Positions 5,997-10,941 of a stretch of 10,941 bases of DNA are shown piece by piece. The stretch's first letter is position 1. Each line of letters opens with the position of its first letter. The translations under genes were made by a program, and so were the position numbers. Origin of the DNA: Candidatus Gastranaerophilales bacterium (GTDB lineage Bacteria > Cyanobacteriota > Vampirovibrionia > Gastranaerophilales > Gastranaerophilaceae); the NCBI GenBank assembly GCA_944325615.1, contig CALVAU010000003.1, forward strand, positions 1 through 10,941. Direction: 5' to 3'. Under the pieces are notes generated by a model. The model did no database searches. It was not told where the DNA came from and worked only from the letters and a program-made list of their open reading frames with translations.

Positions 5997-7733
5997 TTAT
6001 TGAATACTTAATACTGCATCAATTATGTTTTGTTTAACCTCATCAGGAGTCATTTTTACTAATTCATCAGTTTCTCTTATTTTGCATTCAACAAGACCTT
6101 CTGAAATAGTTTTTCCGACCGTAATTCTGAATGGGAATCCAATCAAGTCAGCATCTTTGAATTTTACGCCGGCTCTTTCATCTCTGTCATCTAATACAAC
6201 TTCTACGCCAGCATTTTTAAGTACTTCATAAAGAGCATTAGCAACATTCATTTGAGCTTCATCTTGAATATTTACAGGAACGATTACGACATGGTATGGT
6301 GCAATCGCAAGCGGCCATTTTATTCCGTGCTCATCGTGGTGAGCTTCGACTGCAGCTGCAGCAGTTCTAGAAATACCGATACCATAGCAACCCATTACGT
6401 AAGGATGAGTTTTACCGTTTACGTCTGTATATACCGCATTCATTGGTTTTGAATATTTTGTACCCAGTTTGAAGATGTTACCAACTTCTATACCTTTAGT
6501 AACAGAAAGAGGCCTTTTACATATCGGGCATAATTCACCTTGTTCTACAAGTCTTATATCAGCTTTGATTACATCTTTTGGAAGTACATCTTCAAGATTA
6601 GCTCCTACTAAGTGTTTATCAGTTTGGTTTATACCAACTACAAAGTTTTTCATATCATAAACTGTTTCATCAGCTATTATCTTAATTCCATCCATTCCGT
6701 TTGGTCCGATAAATCCAGGTTCAGCTGTGAAACCTTTTTGTTGCATTAATTCTTCAATTTCGGCAGCTGAAGCTATTCTTATTTCAATTCCGCCTGCTGC
6801 GTTCATTAATTTAGTTTCTTCAACAGCTTTATCAGCTCTGATAAGTGCAATTACAGGTTTTTTATCAACTATATATACAAGAGATTTCAAAATAAGAGTT
6901 GACGGAATTTTTAAAAATGCACTTAATTCTTCGATTGAATGAGTTGATGGAGTATCAAGAATTTCTTTTTTACTGAAGTAGTCTTTGCCATCAACAACAG
7001 CTTCTGGAAGTATTGATACCGCGTGATTTGAATTTGCAGAGTAATCGCATTCAGTGCAATAGAAAACATCGTTTTCACCTGCATCAGTATCAGTAATTAC
7101 CATAAATTCGTGTGATACGCTACCGCCGATTGCACCTGAATCTGATTGTACCATTTTTGTCTCAAGTCCGCATCTTTCAAAGATTCTTTTATATGCTTGA
7201 GCCATATTTTCGTATTCTTTGTCTAATCCAGCTTCATCTATATCAAAACTGTACGCATCTTTCATAATGAATTCACGACCTCTTAAAAGTCCGTATCTAG
7301 GTCTGATTTCATCTCTGAATTTTGATTGGATTTGGTATAAATTAACCGGTAATTGTTTGTAAGATTTTAAATTATCTCTAGCTACTGATGTGATAATTTC
7401 TTCGTGTGTAGGTCCAAGACACATATCGCGATCGTGTCTGTCTTTTAGACGCATTAATTCACGACCGTACACTTCCCATCTGCCAGATTCTTCCCAAAGC
7501 TCTTTGGGTTGTACGAATGGCATTAAAAGCTCTTGTGCGCCTGCTCTGTCCATTTCTTCTCTTACTATATTTTCAACTTTTTTCAATACACGCCACATTA
7601 AAGGCATATATGTATATACGCCTGGTGCAAGTTTTTTTATAAAGCCTGCACGTCCAAGCATTTTATGAGAAACAACTTCCGCATCAGATGGAAATTCTCT
7701 CAGTGTTTGTACAAATAATTTTGACATTTTCAT
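5997..7733 (-). CDS. proS: Prolyl-tRNA synthetase, bacterial type with editing domain
   Basis: Class IIa aminoacyl-tRNA synthetase charging tRNA-Pro in the cytoplasm; 578 residues, the usual bacterial length. Motif 1 region includes GVYTYMPLMWRVLKK (38-52). Motif 2 is in KFRDEIRPRYGLLRGREF (138-155), and motif 3 in GIGISRTAAAAVE (451-463). The INS editing domain sits at about 225-405 and contains K283 in ILKSLVY, aligning by eye with the lysine that E. coli ProRS needs to clear Ala-tRNA-Pro. The C-terminal anticodon-binding domain begins near 475. Two CxxC pairs (C226/C229 and C402/C405) flank the editing insert and could form a zinc knuckle. The start is ATG at 7731-7733 with GAGGA (7743-7747) 9 nt upstream; a second ATG two codons on is less well spaced. 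It has its own promoter candidate but may also receive readthrough from the TPR gene 62 nt upstream. Confidence 0.97.
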   Translation of the reverse strand: MKMSKLFVQTLREFPSDAEVVSHKMLGRAGFIKKLAPGVYTYMPLMWRVLKKVENIVREEMDRAGAQELLMPFVQPKELWEESGRWEVYGRELMRLKDRHDRDMCLGPTHEEIITSVARDNLKSYKQLPVNLYQIQSKFRDEIRPRYGLLRGREFIMKDAYSFDIDEAGLDKEYENMAQAYKRIFERCGLETKMVQSDSGAIGGSVSHEFMVITDTDAGENDVFYCTECDYSANSNHAVSILPEAVVDGKDYFSKKEILDTPSTHSIEELSAFLKIPSTLILKSLVYIVDKKPVIALIRADKAVEETKLMNAAGGIEIRIASAAEIEELMQQKGFTAEPGFIGPNGMDGIKIIADETVYDMKNFVVGINQTDKHLVGANLEDVLPKDVIKADIRLVEQGELCPICKRPLSVTKGIEVGNIFKLGTKYSKPMNAVYTDVNGKTHPYVMGCYGIGISRTAAAAVEAHHDEHGIKWPLAIAPYHVVIVPVNIQDEAQMNVANALYEVLKNAGVEVVLDDRDERAGVKFKDADLIGFPFRITVGKTISEGLVECKIRETDELVKMTPDEVKQNIIDAVLSIQ

Positions 7734-7770
7734 AATGATAAATCCTCATTTTATCTTTTCCAATAACTTT

Positions 7771-7799
7771 ATTTTAGCATGAAAAAAATATACGATTAA
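7771..7799 (-). promoter_or_regulatory. Candidate proS promoter with extended -10
   Basis: On the minus strand TGCTAAAAT (7779 down to 7771) is an extended -10. A poor -35, TTAATC (7799-7794), sits 17 bp further upstream and overlaps the stop of the preceding gene. The predicted leader is about 30 nt and contains the GAGGA ribosome-binding site. Confidence 0.5.
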
Positions 7800-8719
7800 C
7801 TGAGGGATTTTATTTCTTTATTTATGAATTTTATATTAGTGTTTAATGTAGTGCTGTTTTCTAGTGCAAGGTTGAAATATTTTAAACTTTCTTCTTTATT
7901 ATTTAACTGCTTTTGAATTTGAGCCATTATATAGTATAAGTTTCCGCTTTTACCACAGTTTTCGATTGCTTCACTAATTTTTTCTTCGGCTTGTTCATAA
8001 TTATGTTCTGAAGCAAGAATTTTTGCATAAGTTATGTAAGCATCAGAATCTTTAGGATTTAATTCAAGAGTCTTATTGAGTTTTTCTAGTGCTTCTTCTG
8101 ATTTTCCGCATTCCCAATCTATGATTGCTAAGTTGTAATAAGCCCAGCTATAAGCAGGTGACAGTTCAAGAACTTTCTGAAATTTTTCATAAGCTGTTTG
8201 TATATCGCCCATTTCTTTGAATATATTTCCTATATAAAAGTGAGCATACACATCATCATCATTTAAATCGACAGTGTTTTGAAAGTTTGTCATTGCATTT
8301 ATGAGATCACCTTTTTTGAGATAGCAAATACCAAGATTAAAATAGGAATTTGAATCTTCATTATCACTTTTTATCACTTCATTAAAACATTCTATTGCAT
8401 TGTCGTAATCTTTTAATTCTGTTAATACAAGGCCTAAATTGTATATGGCGTCAATTTCAGATGGGGAGAGTTCGATAGCTTTTAAATAGGCTTCTTTTGC
8501 CTCATTGAATTTTTTTAGTTTTTCATAAGCAATTCCCATATTATAAAAAATCTCGCTGTCGTTAGGATAATTTTTAGACAGATAAACGAGATGCATAAGA
8601 GCTTCTTCAGGGTATCCTGTATCTAAAAGCAAAATTGCAAGATTGCGTCTTGCTTGAGAGTTTGAAGCATCTTTTTGTAATATGTTTTGAAGTTCTTCTA
8701 TTTTTTCAGCTTTTGACAT
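7796..8719 (-). CDS. TPR-repeat protein with eight tandem repeats
   Basis: A 307-residue protein made almost wholly of tetratricopeptide repeats, a scaffold for protein-protein contacts. Eight units of exactly 34 residues run without a break, starting at 21, 55, 89, 123, 157, 191, 225 and 259 and ending at 292. The expected small residue at repeat position 8 is Gly or Ala in every unit from the second on, and Ala at position 20 recurs (for example FNEAKEAY, SEEALEKL). There is no signal peptide or membrane segment, so it is probably cytoplasmic; residues 1-20 and 293-307 are short caps. The partner is unknown. A promoter with its -10 only 6 nt from the ATG and no Shine-Dalgarno suggests a leaderless mRNA. 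It lies 62 nt upstream of proS on the same strand with no terminator between, so partial co-transcription is possible. Confidence 0.9.
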   Translation of the reverse strand: MSKAEKIEELQNILQKDASNSQARRNLAILLLDTGYPEEALMHLVYLSKNYPNDSEIFYNMGIAYEKLKKFNEAKEAYLKAIELSPSEIDAIYNLGLVLTELKDYDNAIECFNEVIKSDNEDSNSYFNLGICYLKKGDLINAMTNFQNTVDLNDDDVYAHFYIGNIFKEMGDIQTAYEKFQKVLELSPAYSWAYYNLAIIDWECGKSEEALEKLNKTLELNPKDSDAYITYAKILASEHNYEQAEEKISEAIENCGKSGNLYYIMAQIQKQLNNKEESLKYFNLALENSTTLNTNIKFINKEIKSLS

Positions 8720-8725
8720 ACTTTG

Positions 8726-8754
8726 ATATTAACAATTTTTCTGTTGTTTATCAA
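8726..8754 (-). promoter_or_regulatory. Promoter of the TPR gene
   Basis: On the minus strand TTGATA (8754-8749), a 17-bp spacer and TAATAT (8731-8726) form a good sigma-70-type promoter. The -10 ends 6 nt before the ATG, so the transcript probably begins at the start codon. Confidence 0.65.
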
Positions 8755-8785
8755 CTTTTTTACATTAATTTATTAGCCTTTACTA

Positions 8786-8814
8786 TTGCTTTTTTTTAAT
8801 AAAAAGATTAAAAT
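8786..8814 (+). promoter_or_regulatory. Promoter of the exported-protein gene at 8840
   Basis: TTGCTT (8786-8791), a 17-bp spacer and TAAAAT (8809-8814) give a near-consensus promoter. Transcription from about 8821 leaves a leader of about 19 nt containing AAGGAG (8827-8832), spaced 7 nt from the ATG. Confidence 0.7.
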
Positions 8815-8839
8815 ACAATTTAAAATAAGGAGAGTTATT

Positions 8840-9526
8840 ATGAGACTTAAATTTTTATCAGTAATATTATCATTGTTTTTGTTTGCTGGTGCTGTTATGG
8901 CTGGGCCTTTTAATGCAAATGCTAAAACAAAAAGAATGCCGGCAGGTACAAAATTTTCATTAGAGCTTTTGACACCTGTAACAACAGTTTCAGGTAGAGC
9001 AGGCAGACAATTTTCTGCAATTTTAGTGAATGATCAAGCCGTAGGTAATGATGTTATTTTGCCTTCAGGATCTTTGGTCAGAGGCTCAATTAGCAAAATC
9101 GAAGAGCCTAAAAGAATGTCTAAGGGTGCGATTTTATATTTGGATTTTGACCATGTTGTGACTCCAAACGGTAGGCAGTTACCATTGACATTATCTCTTA
9201 CTGGCAGAGAAGATTTGACAGTTGATGGAGGTATTGTAAATGGCAGAGGGTTTGGTGAAGCTTTCAGAAAAACAATGAAAAAAAGTGGAGATATCACAAA
9301 AACTGCTGTTAATTGGGGAAATGAAACCTTTGAAGATACAGCAGGCGGCTATTTGAGAATAGTAACTGTCCCTGTATGTGCAATTGGTGGTGCAATCGGT
9401 AGCACCGGATATTTCGTATATGATACCATTGCAGATATGATTAGAAAAGGGGAGCATGTTGATTTGAATACGGGCGAAGTTTTAAATGTAATTTTAGTTG
9501 AGCCTGTAGATGTTCCAGTTATATAA
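8840..9526 (+). CDS. Exported protein of unknown function, beta-rich with glycine-rich segment
   Basis: A 228-residue protein that I cannot assign to a named family. The ATG at 8840 is chosen because AAGGAG lies 7 nt upstream and a typical signal peptide follows (RLKF, hydrophobic 5-19, cleavage after VMA at 21). A longer reading from 8786 would start inside the promoter. Residues 33-125 show a pattern of short strands with turns: PAGTKFSLELLTPV, GRQFSAIL, LPSGSLVRGSISKI. This resembles the beta-barrel repeats of TrbI/VirB10-like and related envelope proteins, but that is inference. A glycine-rich hydrophobic stretch (about 172-197, with AIGGAIGSTG) could insert into or lie on a membrane. The end, HVDLNTGEVLNVILVEPVDVPV, repeats the barrel-like strand pattern. 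It is a single-gene transcript with its own promoter and terminator, consistent with an abundant envelope protein. Confidence 0.85.
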   Translation: MRLKFLSVILSLFLFAGAVMAGPFNANAKTKRMPAGTKFSLELLTPVTTVSGRAGRQFSAILVNDQAVGNDVILPSGSLVRGSISKIEEPKRMSKGAILYLDFDHVVTPNGRQLPLTLSLTGREDLTVDGGIVNGRGFGEAFRKTMKKSGDITKTAVNWGNETFEDTAGGYLRIVTVPVCAIGGAIGSTGYFVYDTIADMIRKGEHVDLNTGEVLNVILVEPVDVPVI

Positions 9527-9545
9527 TCGGTATAGTTTTAAATAT

Positions 9546-9577
9546 AAAAAAAAGAGGTTTTTAAAACCTCTTTTTTT
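9546..9577. terminator. Bidirectional intrinsic terminator between the 8840 gene and the CHASE2-GGDEF gene
   Basis: The stem GAGGTT (9554-9559) / AACCTC (9565-9570) has a 5-nt loop, with eight A on the left and seven T on the right. The A and T tracts can extend the stem on either strand, so it ends transcripts arriving from both directions. Confidence 0.9.
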
Positions 9578-9589
9578 ATTAATTAACTT

Positions 9590-10941
9590 TTATTCGTTTT
9601 TTCCGACTTGGTTACGTCCGTTGTTTTTAGCGTTATAGAGTCGTTTGTCTGCACAATCGATTAGTTCAGAAGCATTTGTGCCGTCATAAGGGAAAGTTGA
9701 TACCCCTAGGCTGATAGTTACATGTCCTTCTTTATCACTGTTTAATCTGATTTTATTGCTTGCAACCCTATCGCATATCTTTTGTGCTGTTGTAAGAGCT
9801 TCATCTTTTCCTGTATTTGGTAAAATTATACTCATTTCTTCTCCACCGTATCTGCAGACAATATCAGTAGCACGGACGTTTTTCTTTAATGTATGTGCGA
9901 CTTGTCTTAGTACAGCGTCACCTGCTTGGTGTCCGAAGGTGTCATTAAATTTTTTGAAGAAATCTATATCCAAAATTATTAAAGAAAATTCTGTTTCATA
10001 TCTTTTGCAATTTTCAACAGCCATTTTCATTTGTTCTTGGAAATATCTGTGGTTATACAATTCTGTAAGACCGTCGGTTGTTGCAAGTTTGTATTGCTGT
10101 TCAAAGTCTCTTGACTTGATAATATATTTGACGATAAATGCTGAAATAAATGCAATTAAAGAAAGTATCAACGGATAGATGACTTCAATCCATAGGTTAC
10201 AGTATTTCATCAAATAGTAAGATACGATTATATATAGAAAATAAATTGATATAGACGCAAATGATGCAGTAAATGCTGAATTTATACGCATTACACAAAA
10301 TCCGATCAAAAGCGCAAGGATTATACCTGTTAGAATTGTAATTGCTTTATCTGCTTTTACTATAAAATTGTTATCCAAAATATTATTTACAAAATTTGCT
10401 TGTACTTCGACTCCAGGAACCGTTCTGCCTGTTGGGGTTGTTTTTATGTCAAACAGTGCAGAGGCAGTTGTTCCAAAGTAAATTATTTTATTTGAAAAAT
10501 CATATCCGCTGTCTTTTGCTTCACCATTAATTACTTTTATAAGTTTGTACATCGGAATATGATCATAAGCCATATCGTTGCCATACCAGTTTAGGATTGC
10601 ACTTCCGTCTTTATCAATAAATATTTTTCTTTTCCCTAACAAAAGATTAGAGTTTCCGTCAATGACGAAATTATGCTTGTCAATTTTGTCGTTCTCAGTA
10701 GAATTAATTGCATCAATTGCGACTTTAAGTCCGAGTTGTGAGTAGAATTTATTTTGGTATTTAACGAATAGCGGCATTTTTCTTAAAATGCCGTCATCAG
10801 CTCTTGATACATTTATCATGCCTATATTTTCAGTTGCATTTAAAATCCCGTCTAAGATTTTTCTGCAATTTGTAAATGTAAGTTCATCGAATGTAATATC
10901 AGAGTAATTATTGATATTTACAGCTAATTTTTCAGGCAGCT
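9590..10941 (-). CDS. CHASE2-GGDEF diguanylate cyclase (5' end outside the window)
   Basis: Membrane sensor that should make c-di-GMP from two GTP. The frame stays open to the window edge, so the ATG at 10819 is internal; about 449 residues are present. Numbering from that ATG: residues up to about 155 are the end of an extracytoplasmic CHASE2 sensor, shown by IGMINVSRADDGILRKMPL at the 10819 boundary, IIYFGTTASALFD (112-124) and TPTGRTVPGVEVQANF (128-143). Hydrophobic segments at about 158-176, 185-204 and 211-234 form the usual three-helix membrane block. The GGDEF domain (about 244-405) contains TDGLTELYNHRYF, the metal-binding DIDFFKKFND, the active site GGEEM (325-329) and a canonical RxxD inhibitory site, RATD (316-319), five residues upstream. 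It thus looks catalytically competent and product-inhibited. The last position of the signature is Met rather than Phe. The stimulus is unknown, and no c-di-GMP effector is encoded nearby. Confidence 0.93.
   Translation of the reverse strand, partial: LPEKLAVNINNYSDITFDELTFTNCRKILDGILNATENIGMINVSRADDGILRKMPLFVKYQNKFYSQLGLKVAIDAINSTENDKIDKHNFVIDGNSNLLLGKRKIFIDKDGSAILNWYGNDMAYDHIPMYKLIKVINGEAKDSGYDFSNKIIYFGTTASALFDIKTTPTGRTVPGVEVQANFVNNILDNNFIVKADKAITILTGIILALLIGFCVMRINSAFTASFASISIYFLYIIVSYYLMKYCNLWIEVIYPLILSLIAFISAFIVKYIIKSRDFEQQYKLATTDGLTELYNHRYFQEQMKMAVENCKRYETEFSLIILDIDFFKKFNDTFGHQAGDAVLRQVAHTLKKNVRATDIVCRYGGEEMSIILPNTGKDEALTTAQKICDRVASNKIRLNSDKEGHVTISLGVSTFPYDGTNASELIDCADKRLYNAKNNGRNQVGKNE

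Noticed and set aside
6025..7668. Several open frames of 60-92 codons on the plus strand opposite proS
   Set aside because: They mirror the proS codons, have no ribosome-binding sites or recognisable protein features, and lie wholly inside a well-supported gene.
7796..8719. TPR array as a possible recent DNA repeat expansion
   Set aside because: The 34-residue units are conserved only at structural positions; the DNA of the units is well diverged, so this is an old repeat protein.
8786..8839. Extended start for the exported protein, adding 18 residues
   Set aside because: It would begin on the TTG of the -35 element and precede the predicted transcription start; the ATG at 8840 has a good ribosome-binding site and begins a standard signal peptide.
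9034..9457. Two overlapping minus-strand open frames opposite the exported-protein gene
   Set aside because: Antisense shadows with improbable composition; the plus-strand gene has promoter, ribosome-binding site, signal peptide and terminator.
9756..10178. A 140-codon plus-strand open frame opposite the GGDEF region
   Set aside because: It is the complement of conserved GGDEF and membrane-segment codons; its cysteine- and serine-rich translation is typical of a shadow frame.

Overview
The window is a gene-dense, AT-rich bacterial chromosome segment carrying nine protein-coding genes and essentially no mobile or accessory DNA. Two genes run off the edges: polA on the left and a CHASE2-GGDEF gene on the right. 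No rRNA, tRNA, CRISPR array, insertion sequence or long repeat was seen, and no stretch over 300 bases lacks a gene. The host is probably an uncultured, low-GC relative of cyanobacteria (Vampirovibrionia/Gastranaerophilales, 'Melainabacteria'). That rests on overall flavour: low GC, a CHASE2 diguanylate cyclase, a TPR protein, a GatD-type amidotransferase and Sec signal peptides. No marker in the window proves it, and a clostridial or other low-GC host is not excluded.

Layout. Bases 1-3155 (+) hold the 3' part of polA and an overlapping small gene for an unknown exported protein. Its stop codon overlaps that of the convergent tatD-tlyA pair (3152-4737, -), where the tatD stop and tlyA start share ATGA. 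Divergent from tatD is a gatD-gtrA pair (4783-5941, +), joined by a 1-nt gap and closed by a strong bidirectional terminator. Next, on the minus strand, come proS (5997-7733) and a gene for a protein with eight TPR repeats (7796-8719). Divergent from the latter is an exported protein of unknown function (8840-9526, +), ending in a second bidirectional terminator shared with the CHASE2-GGDEF gene (9590-10941, -).

Function. Most genes are housekeeping: DNA repair and replication (polA), ribosome methylation (tlyA), a TatD nuclease and prolyl-tRNA synthesis (proS). GatD and GtrA both belong to families linked to undecaprenyl-carried envelope precursors, so their tight coupling suggests envelope biogenesis. 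The last gene makes or senses c-di-GMP.

No clearly new multi-gene system is visible. The most interesting signals are regulatory. The tatD/gatD divergence is an inverted ATTATA-19 bp-TATAAT in which each promoter's -10 overlaps the other's -35. Three genes (tatD, gatD, the TPR gene) have a -10 hexamer only 6-7 nt from the start codon, predicting leaderless mRNAs. gatD also has an in-frame TTG start preceded by a good Shine-Dalgarno sequence. Other points are an apparently proofreading-dead Pol I, a gatD with no adjacent murT, and two unrecognised exported proteins.
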